From NCBI RefSeq assembly GCF_000003605.2, contig NW_003125526.1, positions 1-23,604 of the forward strand: 23,604 nucleotides of DNA, given 5' to 3'. Under the pieces are notes generated by a model. That model was not told the origin of the DNA and searched no databases. It worked only from the letters and a program-made list of their open reading frames with translations. This document shows, in pieces, positions 1 to 11,276 of the stretch. Positions within the stretch are counted from its first letter, which is position 1. The number at the start of each line of letters is the position of its first letter. A program made the position numbers and the translations under genes. The stretch comes from Saccoglossus kowalevskii (lineage: Eukaryota; Hemichordata; Enteropneusta; Harrimaniidae).

Positions 1-24
1 ATCATTTCACTCAACCAGATGGTC
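1..24. other. Left flank of the satellite array
   Basis: These 24 bases do not align to the 65-bp unit. Repeat similarity begins with CCAAGT at 25-30, which matches the end of a unit, and the first ATGGAG follows at 31. The stretch is too short to assign any content. It does place the left edge of the array inside the window, unless a degraded unit continues to the left. Confidence 0.6.
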
Positions 25-30
25 CCAAGT

Positions 31-95
31 ATGGAGCCGTCTCCAAGACTCATCCCTTAGTTCCTCAGTAAGTATGTGTACTATTATTCTCATGT
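31..95. repeat. Diverged edge unit at the left end of the array
   Basis: The first full unit keeps the ATGGAGCC head and the CAGTAAGT core but has TTCCTC for TTCCAC, GTATGTGTAC in place of the palindrome core, and TATTATTCTC in its last third. That last third is closer to B-type units than to the common A-type. Edge units of satellites usually escape homogenisation and so diverge. This fits a real array edge rather than an arbitrary cut. Confidence 0.75.
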
Positions 96-615
96 ATGGA
101 GCCGTCTCCAAGACTCGTCCCTTAGTCCAACAGTAAGTGCATGTACTAGTAGTTCCATGTATGGAGCCATCTCCAAGACTTGTCCCTTAGTTCCACAGTA
201 AGTACTTGTACTAGTAGTTCCATGTATGGAGCCATCTCCAAGACTTGTCCCTTAGTTCCACAGTAAGTACATGTACTAGTAGTTCCAAGTATGGAGCCGT
301 CTCCAAGACTTGTTCCTTAGTTCCACAGTAAGTACATGTACTTGTAGTTCCAAGTATGAAGCCGTCTCCAAGACTCATCCCTTAGTTCCACAGTAAGTAC
401 ATGTACTAGTAGTTCCAAGTATGGAGCCGTCTCCAAGACTCATCCCTTAGTTCCACAGTAAGTACATGTACTAGTAGTTCCAAGTATGGAGCCCTCTCCA
501 AGACTCGTCCCTTAGTTCCACAGTAAGTACATGTACTAGTAGTTCCAAGTATGGAGCCGTCTCCAAGACTTGTCTCTTAGTCCCACAGTAAGTACATGTA
601 CTAGTAGTTCCATGT

Positions 616-680
616 ATGGAGCCGTCTCCAAGACTTGTCCCTTAGTTCCACAGTAAGTACATGTACTAGTAGTTCCATGT
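616..680. repeat. Representative common (A-type) 65-bp unit
   Basis: This copy is a good reference for the unit. In unit coordinates it holds: TGGAG (2-6) and CTCCA (11-15), a 5-bp stem with a 4-base loop; a GTCT/AGAC dyad (9-12 and 16-19) that competes with that stem; TAGTTCCA twice (28-35 and 55-62), a possible trace of internal duplication with a 27-bp offset; GTAAGT (38-43), a donor-like hexamer; the perfect 12-bp palindrome AGTACATGTACT (41-52); and the palindrome TACTAGTA (49-56), which shares TACT with the previous one. Recurrent variable sites are 8, 9, 17, 21, 22, 24, 27, 32, 33, 44, 46 and 63. Sites 8-9 and 21-22 are CpG or its decay products. The dyads are seen directly; any structure or protein binding is inference. 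Confidence 0.9.
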
Positions 681-746
681 ATGGAGCCATCTCCAAGACT
701 TGTCCCTTAGTTCCACAGTAAGTACATGTACTAGTAGTTCCAAGTA

Positions 747-1396
747 TGGAGCCGTCTCCAAGACTTGTCCCTTTAGTTCCACAGTAAGTACATGTACTAG
801 TAGTTCCAAGTATGGAGTCGTTTCCAAAACTTGTCTCTTAGTCCCACAGTAAGTACATGTACTAATATTCTCATGTATAGAGCCGTCTCCAAGACTTGTT
901 CCTTAGTTCCACAGTAAGTACATGTACTCGTAGTTCCAAGTATGGAGCCATCTCCAAGACTTGTTCCTTAGTTCCACAGTAAGTACATGTACTAGTAGTT
1001 CCAAGTATGGAGCCATCTCCAAGACTTGTTCCTTAGTTCCACAGTAAGTACATGTACTAGTAGTTCCAAGTATGGAGCCGTCTCCAAGACTTGTTCCTTA
1101 GTTCCACAGTAAGTACATGTACTAGTAGTTCCAAGTATGGAGCCGTCTCCAAGACTTGTCCCTTAGTTCCACAGTAAGTACATGTACTAGTAGTTCCATG
1201 TATGGAGCCGTCTCCAAGACTTGTTCCTTAGTTCCACAGTAAGTACATGTACTAATATTCTCATGTATAGAGCCGTCTCCAAGACTTGTCCCTTAGTTCC
1301 ACAGTAAGTACTTGTACTAGTAGTTCCAAGTATGGAGCCGTCTCCAAGACTTGTTCCTTAGTTCCACAGTAAGTACATGTACTAGTAGTTCCAAGT
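747..1396. repeat. 11-unit-offset block duplication, copy 1
   Basis: This block matches 1461-2111 at an offset of 715 bp (11 units). Shared rare markers include AGTCGTTTCC (816 and 1531), TAATATTCTC (863 and 1578, then 1253 and 1968), ACTCGTAG in the unit after the first B marker, and ACTTGTAC in the unit after the second. Differences are a 1-bp insertion at about 771, a few substitutions and one clearly different unit (1072 against 1787). This is an imperfect higher-order repeat, older than the block copies on the right. Confidence 0.8.
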
Positions 1397-1460
1397 ATGG
1401 AACCGTCTCCAAGACTTGTTCCTTAGTTCCACAGTAAGTACATGTACTAGTAGTTCCAAG

Positions 1461-2111
1461 TATGGAGCCGTCTCCAAGACTTGTCCCTTAGTTCCACAGT
1501 AAGTACATGTACTAGTAGTTCCAAGTATGGAGTCGTTTCCAAAACTTGTCTCTTAGTCCCACAGTAAGTACATGTACTAATATTCTCATGTATAGAGCCG
1601 TCTCCAAGACTTGTTCCTTAGTTCCACAGTAAGTACATGTACTCGTAGTTCCAAGTATGGAGCCATCTCCAAGACTTGTTCCTTAGTTCCACAGTAAGTA
1701 CATGTACTAGTAGTTCCAAGTATGGAGCCGTCTCCAAGACTTGTTCCTTAGTTCCACAGTAAGTACATGTACTAGTAGTTCCAAGTATGGAGCCGTCTCC
1801 AAGACTCGTCCCTTAGTTCCACGGTAACTACATGTACTAGTAGTTCCAAGTATGGAGCCGTCTCCAAGACTTGTCCCTTAGTTCCACAGTAAGTACATGT
1901 ACTAGTAGTTCCATGTATGGAGCCGTCTCCAAGACTTGTTCCTTAGTTCCACAGTAAGTACATGTACTAATATTCTCATGTATAGAGCCGTCTCCAAGAC
2001 TTGTCCCTTAGTTCCACAGTAAGTACTTGTACTAGTAGTTCCAAGTATGGAGTCGTCTCCAAGACTTGTTCCTTAGTTCCACAGTAAGTACATGTACTAG
2101 TAGTTCCAAGT
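1461..2111. repeat. 11-unit-offset block duplication, copy 2
   Basis: Second copy of 747-1396, offset 715 bp. Its unit at 1787 is private: it has TCGTCCC and CACGGTAACTAC, so the donor-like GTAAGT is broken here. The order of B-type units (1578, 1968) repeats that of copy 1 exactly. Confidence 0.8.
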
Positions 2112-2175
2112 ATGGAGCTGTCTCCAAGACTTGTCTCTTAGTCCCACAGTAAGTACATGTACTAGTAGTTCAAGT

Positions 2176-2810
2176 ATGGAGCCATCTCCAAAACTTGTCC
2201 TTTAGTCCCACAGTAAGTACATGTACTAGTAGTTCCATGTATGGAACTGTCTCCAAGACTTGTTCATTAGTTCCACAGTAAGTACATGTACTAGTAGTTC
2301 CAAGTATGGAGCCGTCTCCAAGACTTGTTCCTTAGTTCCACAGTAAGTACATGTACTAGTAGTTCCAAGTATGGAGCCATCTCCAAAACTTGTCCCTTAG
2401 TCCCACAGTAAGTACATGTACTAGTAGTTCCAAGTATGGAGCCATCTCCAAAACTTGTCCCTTAGTCCCACAGTAAGTACATGTACTAGTAGTTCCAAGT
2501 ATGGAGCCGTCTCCAAGACTTGTTCCTTAGTTTCACAGTAAGTACATGTACTAGTAGTTCCAAGTATGGAGCCGTCTCCAAGACTTGTCCCTTAGTTCCA
2601 CAGTAAGTACATGTACTAGTAGTTCCAAGTATGGAGCCGTCTCCAAGACTTGTTCCTTAGTTTCACAGTAAGTACATGTACTAGTAGTTCCAAGTATGGA
2701 GCCGTCTCCAAGACTTGTCCCTTAGTTCCACAGTAAGTACATGTACTAGTAGTTCCATGTATGGAGCCGTCTCCAAGACTTGTTCCTTAGTTCCACAGTA
2801 AGTACATGTA
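2176..2810. repeat. Block copy shared with 5555-6189
   Basis: About ten units recur at 5555-6189 with an offset of 52 units less the 1-bp deletion near 4334. Markers in order: a GGAACTGTCTCC unit (2241 and 5620), two consecutive units with CATCTCCAAAACTTGTCCC (about 2370 and 2435; 5750 and 5815), then units alternating between TTCCTTAGTTTC and TCCCTTAGTTCC. The head unit differs by one base (TTCATTAG against TTCCTTAG). Confidence 0.7.
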
Positions 2811-3396
2811 CTAGTAGTTCCAAGTATGGAGCCGTCTCCAAGACTTGTCCCTTAGTCCCACAGTAAGTACATGTACTAGTAGTTCCAAGTATGGAGCCGT
2901 CTCCAAGACTTGTCCCTTAGTTCCACAGTAAGTGCATGTACTAGTAGTTCCATGTATGGAGCCATCTCCAAGACTTGTCCCTTAGTTCCACAGTAAGTAC
3001 ATGTACTAGTAGTTCCAAGTATGGAGCTGTCTCCAAGACTTGTCCCTTAGTCCCACAGTAAGTACATGTACTAGTAGTTCCAAGTATGGAGCCGTCTCCA
3101 AGACTTGTCCCTTAGTTCCACAGTAAGTGCATGTACTAGTAGTTCCATGTATGGAGCCATCTCCAAGACTTGTCCCTTAGTTCCACAGTAAGTGCATGTA
3201 CTAGTAGTTCCAAGTATGGAGCCGTCTCCAAGACTTGTTCCTTAGTTCCACAGTAAGTACTTGTACTAGTAGTTCCAAGTATGGAGCCGTCTCCAAGACT
3301 TGTTCCTTAGTTCCACAGTAAGTACATGTACTAGTAGTTCCAAGTATGGAGCCGTCTCCAAGACTTGTTCCTTAGTTCCACAGTAAGTACATGTAC

Positions 3397-3612
3397 TAAT
3401 ATTCTCATGTACAGAGCCGTCTCCAAGACTTGTTCCTTAGTTCCACAGTAAGTACATGTACTAGTAGTTCCAAGTATGGAGCTGTCTCCAAGACTTGTCC
3501 CTTAGTTCCACAGTAAGTACATGTACTAGTAGTTCCAAGTATGGAGCCGTCTCCAAGACTTGTTCCTTAGTTCCACAGTAAGTACATGTACTAATATTTT
3601 CATGTACAGAGC
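3397..3612. repeat. B-type marker pair, 195 bp apart (example)
   Basis: Two B-type units lie exactly three units apart, with a CTGTCTCC unit between them. The same 195-bp pair starts at 3397, 4566, 6906, 8791, 9638, 13487, 15364, 16664, 18744 and 20239. In most pairs the first reads TAATATTCTC and the second TAATATTTTC; the 4566 pair has the C form in both. In eight of the ten an L-type unit follows 65 bp later (pairs at 3397 and 4566: absent, and present at 4826). The pair is a portable marker of a block that has been copied around the array. Confidence 0.85.
3578..3609 (+). other. Intron-like 32-nt segment in a B-type unit (example)
   Basis: On the + strand this segment begins with GTAAGT (3578-3583), has TACTAAT (3589-3595) and ends in CAG (3607-3609), with 15 nt from the presumptive branch A to the final G. 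These three strings match eukaryotic 5' splice site, branch point and 3' splice site consensus. The same arrangement occurs in about 28 B-type units, with TAATATT starting at 863, 1253, 1578, 1968, 3397, 3592, 4566, 4761, 6906, 7101, 8791, 8986, 9638, 9833, 12238, 13487, 13682, 15364, 15559, 16664, 16859, 18419, 18744, 18939, 20239, 20434, 21926 and 22706. Some of these end in TAG rather than CAG. At 32 nt it is shorter than introns in most eukaryotes. Chance is possible; the strings are certain, a splicing role is not. Confidence 0.3.
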
Positions 3613-3639
3613 CGTCTCCAAGACTTGTTCCTTAGTTCC

Positions 3640-4400
3640 ACAGTAAGTACATGTACTAGTAGTTCCAAGTATGGAGCCGTCTCCAAGACTCGTCCCGTAG
3701 TTCCACAGTAAGTACTTGTACTAGTAGTTCCAAGTATGGAGCCATCTCCAAAACTCATCCCTTAGTTCCACTCTATGTACATGTACTAGTAGTTCCAAGT
3801 ATGGAGCCGTCTCCAAGACTTGTCCCTTAGTTCCACAGTAAGTACATGTACTAGTAGTTCCAAGTATGGAGCCGTCTCCAAGACTTGTCCCTTAGTTCCA
3901 CAGTAAGTACATGTACTAGTAGTTCCAAGTATGGAGCTGTCTCCAAGACTTGTTCCTTAGTTCCACAGTAAGTACATGTACTAGTAGTTCCAAGTATGGA
4001 GCCATCTCCAAAACTTGTCCCTTAGTCCCACAGTAAGTACATGTACTAGTAGTTCCAAGTATGGAGCCGTCTCCAAGACTTGTTCCTTAGTTTCACAGTA
4101 AGTACATGTACTAGTAGTTCCAAGTATGGAGCCGTCTCCAAGACTTGTCCCTTAGTTCCACAGTAAGTACATGTACTAGTAGTTCCAAGTATGGAGCCGT
4201 CTCCAAGACTTGTTCCTTAGTTTCACAGTAAGTACATGTACTAGTAGTTCCAAGTATGGAGCCGTCTCCAAGACTTGTCCCTTAGTTCCACAGTAAGTAC
4301 ATGTACTAGTAGTTCCATGTATGGAGCCGTCTCAAGACTTGTTCCTTAGTTCCACAGTAAGTACATGTACTAGTAGTTCCAAGTATGGAGCCGTCTCCAA
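3640..4400. repeat. Block copy shared with 7279-8040
   Basis: Offset 3639 bp, becoming 3640 after a 1-bp deletion here (GTCTCAAGAC near 4334). The block begins with the linked G and K variants (3692 and 3771; 7331 and 7410) and continues through a CTGTCTCC unit (3931 and 7570), an AAAACTTG unit and the paired TTAGTTTC units. By eye, all units match until the copies part at about 4400 and 8040. Confidence 0.75.
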
Positions 4401-7165
4401 GACTTGTTCTTTAGTTCCACAGTAAGTACTTGTACTAGTAGTTCCAAGTATGGAGCCGTCTCCAAGACTTGTTCCTTAGTTCCACAGTAAGTACATGTAC
4501 TAGTAGTTCCAAGTATGGAGCCGTCTCCAAGACTTGTTCCTTAGTTCCACAGTAAGTACATGTACTAATATTCTCATGTACAGAGCCGTCTCCAAGACTT
4601 GTTCCTTAGTTCCACAGTAAGTACATGTACTAGTAGTTCCAAGTATGGAGCTGTCTCCAAGACTTGTCCCTTAGTTCCACAGTAAGTACATGTACTAGTA
4701 GTTCCAAGTATGGAGCCGTCTCCAAGACTTGTTCCTTAGTTCCACAGTAAGTACATGTACTAATATTCTCATGTACAGAGCCGTCTCCAAGACTTGTTCC
4801 TTAGTTCCACAGTAAGTACATGTACTTATATTCTCATGTATAGAGCCATCTCCAAGACTTGTCCCTTAGTTCCACAGTAAGTACATGTACTAGTAGTTCC
4901 AAGTATGGAGCCGTCTCCAAGACTTGTTCCTTAGTTCCACAGTAAGTACATGTACTTGTAGTTCCAAGTATGGAGCCGTCTCCAAGACTCATCCCTTAGT
5001 TCCACAGTAAGTACATGTACTAGTAGTTCCAAGTATGGAGCCGTCTCCAAGACTCATCCCTTAGTTCCACAGTAAGTACATGTACTAGTAGTTCCAAGTA
5101 TGGAGCCGTCTCCAAGACTCGTCTCTTAGTCCCACAGTAAGTACATGTACTAGTAGTTCCATGTATGGAGCCGTCTCCAAGACTTGTCCCTTAGTTCCAC
5201 AGTAAGTACATGTACTAGTAGTTCCATGTATGGAGCCATCTCCAAGACTTGTCCCTTAGTTCCACAGTAAGTACATGTACTAGTAGTTCCATGTATGGAG
5301 CCGTCTCCAAGACTTGTCCCTTAGTTCCACAGTAAGTACATGTACTAGTAGTTCCATGTATGGAACTGTCTCCAAGACTTGTCCCTTAGTTCCACAGTAA
5401 GTACATGTACTAGTAGTTCCAAGTATGGAGCCATCTCCAAGACTTGTTCCTTAGTTCCACAGTAAGTACATGTACTAGTAGTTCCAAGTATGGAGCTGTC
5501 TCCAAGACTTGTTCCTTAGTTCCACAGTAAGTACATGTACTAGTAGTTCCAAGTATGGAGCCATCTCCAAAACTTGTCCCTTAGTCCCACAGTAAGTACA
5601 TGTACTAGTAGTTCCATGTATGGAACTGTCTCCAAGACTTGTTCCTTAGTTCCACAGTAAGTACATGTACTAGTAGTTCCAAGTATGGAGCCGTCTCCAA
5701 GACTTGTTCCTTAGTTCCACAGTAAGTACATGTACTAGTAGTTCCAAGTATGGAGCCATCTCCAAAACTTGTCCCTTAGTCCCACAGTAAGTACATGTAC
5801 TAGTAGTTCCAAGTATGGAGCCATCTCCAAAACTTGTCCCTTAGTCCCACAGTAAGTACATGTACTAGTAGTTCCAAGTATGGAGCCGTCTCCAAGACTT
5901 GTTCCTTAGTTTCACAGTAAGTACATGTACTAGTAGTTCCAAGTATGGAGCCGTCTCCAAGACTTGTCCCTTAGTTCCACAGTAAGTACATGTACTAGTA
6001 GTTCCAAGTATGGAGCCGTCTCCAAGACTTGTTCCTTAGTTTCACAGTAAGTACATGTACTAGTAGTTCCAAGTATGGAGCCGTCTCCAAGACTTGTCCC
6101 TTAGTTCCACAGTAAGTACATGTACTAGTAGTTCCATGTATGGAGCCGTCTCCAAGACTTGTTCCTTAGTTCCACAGTAAGTACATGTACTAGTAGTTCC
6201 AAGTATGGAGCCGTCTCCAAGACTTGTCCCTTAGTTCCACAGTAAGTACATGTACTAGTAGTTCCATGTATGGAGCCATCTCCAAGACTTGTCCCTTAGT
6301 TCCACAGTAAGTACATGTACTAGTAGTTCCATGTATGGAGCCGTCTCCAAGACTTGTCCCTTAGTTCCACAGTAAGTACATGTACTAGTAGTTCCAAGTA
6401 TGGAGCTGTCTCCAAGACTTGTCCCTTAGTCCCACAGTAAGTACATGTACTAGTAGTTCCATGTATGGAGCCGTTTCCAAGACTTGTTCCTTAGTCCCAC
6501 AGTAAGTACATGTACTAGTAGTTCCAAGTATGGAGCCGTCTCCAAGACTTGTCCCTTAGTTCCACAGTAAGTACATGTACTAGTAGTTCCAAGTATGGAG
6601 CCGTCTCCAAGACTTGTCCCTTAGTTCCACAGTAAGTACATGTACTAGTAGTTCCATGTATGGAGCCGTCTCCAAGACTTGTCCCTTAGTTCCACAGTAA
6701 GTACATGTACTAGTAGTTCCAAGTATGGAGCCGTCTCCAAGACTTGTTCCTTAGTTCCACAGTAAGTACTTGTACTAGTAGTTCCAAGTATGGAGCCGTC
6801 TCCAAGACTTGTTCCTTAGTTCCACAGTAAGTACATGTACTAGTAGTTCCAAGTATGGAGCCGTCTCCAAGACTTGTTCCTTAGTTCCACAGTAAGTACA
6901 TGTACTAATATTCTCATGTACAGAGCCGTCTCCAAGACTTGTTCCTTAGTTCCACAGTAAGTACATGTACTAGTAGTTCCAAGTATGGAGCTGTCTCCAA
7001 GACTTGTCCCTTAGTTCCACAGTAAGTACATGTACTAGTAGTTCCAAGTATGGAGCCGTCTCCAAGACTTGTTCCTTAGTTCCACAGTAAGTACATGTAC
7101 TAATATTTTCATGTACAGAGCCGTCTCCAAGACTTGTTCCTTAGTTCCACAGTAAGTACATGTAC

Positions 7166-7190
7166 TTATATTCTCATGTATAGAGCCATC
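7166..7190. repeat. L-type variant segment (example)
   Basis: L-type units read ACTTATATTCTC followed by CATGTATAGAGCC where common units have ACTAGTAGTTCC. Copies start at 4826, 7166, 9051, 9898, 10158, 12303, 13747, 15624, 16924, 19004, 19199, 20499 and 20759. The copy at 9051 carries an extra TA (TTATATATTC). In three cases (10158, 19199, 20759) an L unit directly follows a K unit, which marks a block junction. Confidence 0.85.
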
Positions 7191-7330
7191 TCCAAGACTT
7201 GTCCCTTAGTTCCACAGTAAGTACATGTACTAGTAGTTCCAAGTATGGAGCCGTCTCCAAGACTTGTTCCTTAGTTCCACAGTAAGTACATGTACTAGTA
7301 GTTCCAAGTATGGAGCCGTCTCCAAGACTC

Positions 7331-7420
7331 GTCCCGTAGTTCCACAGTAAGTACTTGTACTAGTAGTTCCAAGTATGGAGCCATCTCCAAAACTCATCCC
7401 TTAGTTCCACTCTATGTACA
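7331..7420. repeat. Linked G and K variant units (example)
   Basis: A G-type unit (GTCCCGTAG, then ACTTGTAC) is followed in the next unit by a K-type unit (CATCTCCAAAACTCATCCC, then CTCTATG in place of CAGTAAG). G sites: 3692, 7331, 9218, 10063, 12468, 17089, 17284, 17804, 17934, 18584, 19104, 20664, 21313, 21439, 22091. K sites: 3771, 7410, 9297, 10142, 12547, 17168, 17363, 17883, 18013, 19183, 20743, 21389, 21519, 22170, 22365. Fourteen of fifteen G sites lead into a K site one unit on, 79 bp away outside the indel cluster. K units lack the GTAAGT hexamer through three substitutions. Confidence 0.9.
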
Positions 7421-7569
7421 TGTACTAGTAGTTCCAAGTATGGAGCCGTCTCCAAGACTTGTCCCTTAGTTCCACAGTAAGTACATGTACTAGTAGTTCC
7501 AAGTATGGAGCCGTCTCCAAGACTTGTCCCTTAGTTCCACAGTAAGTACATGTACTAGTAGTTCCAAGT

Positions 7570-9050
7570 ATGGAGCTGTCTCCAAGACTTGTTCCTTAGT
7601 TCCACAGTAAGTACATGTACTAGTAGTTCCAAGTATGGAGCCATCTCCAAAACTTGTCCCTTAGTCCCACAGTAAGTACATGTACTAGTAGTTCCAAGTA
7701 TGGAGCCGTCTCCAAGACTTGTTCCTTAGTTTCACAGTAAGTACATGTACTAGTAGTTCCAAGTATGGAGCCGTCTCCAAGACTTGTCCCTTAGTTCCAC
7801 AGTAAGTACATGTACTAGTAGTTCCAAGTATGGAGCCGTCTCCAAGACTTGTTCCTTAGTTTCACAGTAAGTACATGTACTAGTAGTTCCAAGTATGGAG
7901 CCGTCTCCAAGACTTGTCCCTTAGTTCCACAGTAAGTACATGTACTAGTAGTTCCATGTATGGAGCCGTCTCCAAGACTTGTTCCTTAGTTCCACAGTAA
8001 GTACATGTACTAGTAGTTCCAAGTATGGAGCCGTCTCCAAGACTTGTCCCTTAGTTCCACAGTAAGTACATGTACTAGTAGTTCCATGTATGGAGCCATC
8101 TCCAAGACTTGTCCCTTAGTTCCACAGTAAGTACATGTACTAGTAGTTCCATGTATGGAGCCGTCTCCAAGACTTGTCCCTTAGTTCCACAGTAAGTACA
8201 TGTACTAGTAGTTCCAAGTATGGAGCTGTCTCCAAGACTTGTCCCTTAGTCCCACAGTAAGTACATGTACTAGTAGTTCCAAGTATGGAGCCGTCTCCAA
8301 GACTTGTCCCTTAGTTCCACAGTAAGTGCATGTACTAGTAGTTCCATGTATGGAGCCATCTCCAAGACTTGTCCCTTAGTTCCACAGTAAGTACATGTAC
8401 TAGTAGTTCCAAGTATGGAGCTGTCTCCAAGACTTGTCCCTTAGTCCCACAGTAAGTACATGTACTAGTAGTTCCAAGTATGGAGCCGTCTCCAAGACTT
8501 GTCCCTTAGTTCCACAGTAAGTGCATGTACTAGTAGTTCCATGTATGGAGCCATCTCCAAGACTTGTCCCTTAGTTCCACAGTAAGTGCATGTACTAGTA
8601 GTTCCAAGTATGGAGCCGTCTCCAAGACTTGTTCCTTAGTTCCACAGTAAGTACTTGTACTAGTAGTTCCAAGTATGGAGCCGTCTCCAAGACTTGTTCC
8701 TTAGTTCCACAGTAAGTACATGTACTAGTAGTTCCAAGTATGGAGCCGTCTCCAAGACTTGTTCCTTAGTTCCACAGTAAGTACATGTACTAATATTCTC
8801 ATGTACAGAGCCGTCTCCAAGACTTGTTCCTTAGTTCCACAGTAAGTACATGTACTAGTAGTTCCAAGTATGGAGCTGTCTCCAAGACTTGTCCCTTAGT
8901 TCCACAGTAAGTACATGTACTAGTAGTTCCAAGTATGGAGCCGTCTCCAAGACTTGTTCCTTAGTTCCACAGTAAGTACATGTACTAATATTTTCATGTA
9001 CAGAGCCGTCTCCAAGACTTGTTCCTTAGTTCCACAGTAAGTACATGTAC
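7570..9050. repeat. About 23-unit block, copy 1
   Basis: This block recurs at 14151-15624, 101 units away. Unit by unit the order of variants agrees: CTGT, AAAAC, paired TTTC units, ATG-tailed units, GTGCATG units, an ACTTGTAC unit, then the 195-bp B pair and an L unit. Differences seen are an 8-bp deletion (near 14830) and single substitutions. A shorter third copy of the first half lies at 11277-12126. Confidence 0.8.
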
Positions 9051-9320
9051 TTATATATTCTCATGTATAGAGCCATCTCCAAGACTTGTCCCTTAGTTCC
9101 ACAGTAAGTACATGTACTAGTAGTTCCAAGTATGGAGCCGTCTCCAAGACTTGTTCCTTAGTTCCACAGTAAGTACATGTACTAGTAGTTCCAAGTATGG
9201 AGCCGTCTCCAAGACTCGTCCCGTAGTTCCACAGTAAGTACTTGTACTAGTAGTTCCAAGTATGGAGCCATCTCCAAAACTCATCCCTTAGTTCCACTCT
9301 ATGTACATGTACTAGTAGTT
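8490..9320. repeat. 13-unit tandem duplication, copy 1
   Basis: This block matches 9337-10165 directly downstream. Markers repeat at 845-847 bp: B pair 8791/8986 and 9638/9833, L 9051 and 9898, G 9218 and 10063, K 9297 and 10142. The 2-bp difference in offset is the extra TA in the L unit of copy 1. The adjacency suggests a direct unequal-exchange product. Confidence 0.8.
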
Positions 9321-9336
9321 CCAAGTATGGAGCCGT

Positions 9337-10165
9337 CTCCAAGACTTGTTCCTTAGTTCCACAGTAAGTGCATGTACTAGTAGTTCCATGTATGGAGCCA
9401 TCTCCAAGACTTGTCCCTTAGTTCCACAGTAAGTGCATGTACTAGTAGTTCCAAGTATGGAGCCGTCTCCAAGACTTGTTCCTTAGTTCCACAGTAAGTA
9501 CTTGTACTAGTAGTTCCAAGTATGGAGCCGTCTCCAAGACTTGTTCCTTAGTTCCACAGTAAGTACATGTACTAGTAGTTCCAAGTATGGAGCCGTCTCC
9601 AAGACTTGTTCCTTAGTTCCACAGTAAGTACATGTACTAATATTCTCATGTACAGAGCCGTCTCCAAGACTTGTTCCTTAGTTCCACAGTAAGTACATGT
9701 ACTAGTAGTTCCAAGTATGGAGCTGTCTCCAAGACTTGTCCCTTAGTTCCACAGTAAGTACATGTACTAGTAGTTCCAAGTATGGAGCCGTCTCCAAGAC
9801 TTGTTCCTTAGTTCCACAGTAAGTACATGTACTAATATTTTCATGTACAGAGCCGTCTCCAAGACTTGTTCCTTAGTTCCACAGTAAGTACATGTACTTA
9901 TATTCTCATGTATAGAGCCATCTCCAAGACTTGTCCCTTAGTTCCACAGTAAGTACATGTACTAGTAGTTCCAAGTATGGAGCCGTCTCCAAGACTTGTT
10001 CCTTAGTTCCACAGTAAGTACATGTACTAGTAGTTCCAAGTATGGAGCCGTCTCCAAGACTCGTCCCGTAGTTCCACAGTAAGTACTTGTACTAGTAGTT
10101 CCAAGTATGGAGCCATCTCCAAAACTCATCCCTTAGTTCCACTCTATGTACATGTACTTATATTC
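9337..10165. repeat. 13-unit tandem duplication, copy 2
   Basis: Second copy of 8490-9320. It lacks the extra TA seen near 9057. Immediately after its K unit (10142) the order changes to an L unit (10158) and then a TTTCACATTAAG unit (10270), a junction type seen again at 19199 and 20759. Confidence 0.8.
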
Positions 10166-11276
10166 TCATGTATAGAGCCATCTCCAAGACTTGTCCCTTA
10201 GTTCCACAGTAAGTACATGTACTAGTAGTTCCAAGTATGGAGCCGTCTCCAAGACTTGTTCCTTAGTTTCACATTAAGTACATGTACTAGTAGTTCCAAG
10301 TATGGAGCCGTCTCCAAGACTTGTTCCTTAGTTTCACAGTAAGTACATGTACTAGTAGTTCCAAGTATGGAGCCGTCTCCAAGACTTGTCCCTTAGTTCC
10401 ACAGTAAGTACATGTACTAGTAGTTCCAAGTATGGAGCCGTCTCCAAGACTTGTTCCTTAGTTTCACAGTAAGTACATGTACTAGTAGTTCCAAGTATGG
10501 AGCCGTCTCCAAGACTTGTCCCTTAGTTCCACAGTAAGTACATGTACTAGTAGTTCCATGTATGGAGCCGTCTCCAAGACTTGTTCCTTAGTTCCACAGT
10601 AAGTACATGTACTAGTAGTTCCAAGTATGGAGCCGTCTCCAAGACTTGTCCCTTAGTTCCACAGTAAGTACATGTACTAGTAGTTCCATGTATGGAGCCA
10701 TCTCCAAGACTTGTCCCTTAGTTCCACAGTAAGTACATGTACTAGTAGTTCCATGTATGGAGCCGTCTCCAAGACTTGTCCCTTAGTTCCACAGTAAGTA
10801 CATGTACTAGTAGTTCCAAGTATGGAGCTGTCTCCAAGACTTGTCCCTTAGTCCCACAGTAAGTACATGTACTAGTAGTTCCAAGTATGGAGCCGTCTCC
10901 AAGACTTGTCCCTTAGTTCCACAGTAAGTGCATGTACTAGTAGTTCCATGTATGGAGCCATCTCCAAGACTTGTCCCTTAGTTCCACAGTAAGTACATGT
11001 ACTAGTAGTTCCAAGTATGGAGCTGTCTCCAAGACTTGTCCCTTAGTTCCACAGTAAGTACATGTACTAGTAGTTCCATGTATGGAGCCGTCTCCAAGAC
11101 TTGTTCCTTAGTTCCACAGTAAGTACATGTACTAGTAGTTCCAAGTATGGAGCCGTCTCCAAGACTTGTCCCTTAGTTCCACAGTAAGTACATGTACTAG
11201 TAGTTCCATGTATGGAGCCATCTCCAAGACTTGTTCCTTAGTTCCACAGTAAGTACATGTACTAGTAGTTCCAAGT

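Noticed and set aside
617-630. Hairpin TGGAG/CTCCA as a transcription terminator
   Set aside because: The stem is only 5 bp, no T run follows, and it recurs hundreds of times in a non-coding satellite.
616-680. AGTACATGTACT as a p53 or steroid-receptor site
   Set aside because: The core resembles half-sites only partly: T and A at the second and ninth places break the p53 decamer, and the receptor half-site spacing is wrong.
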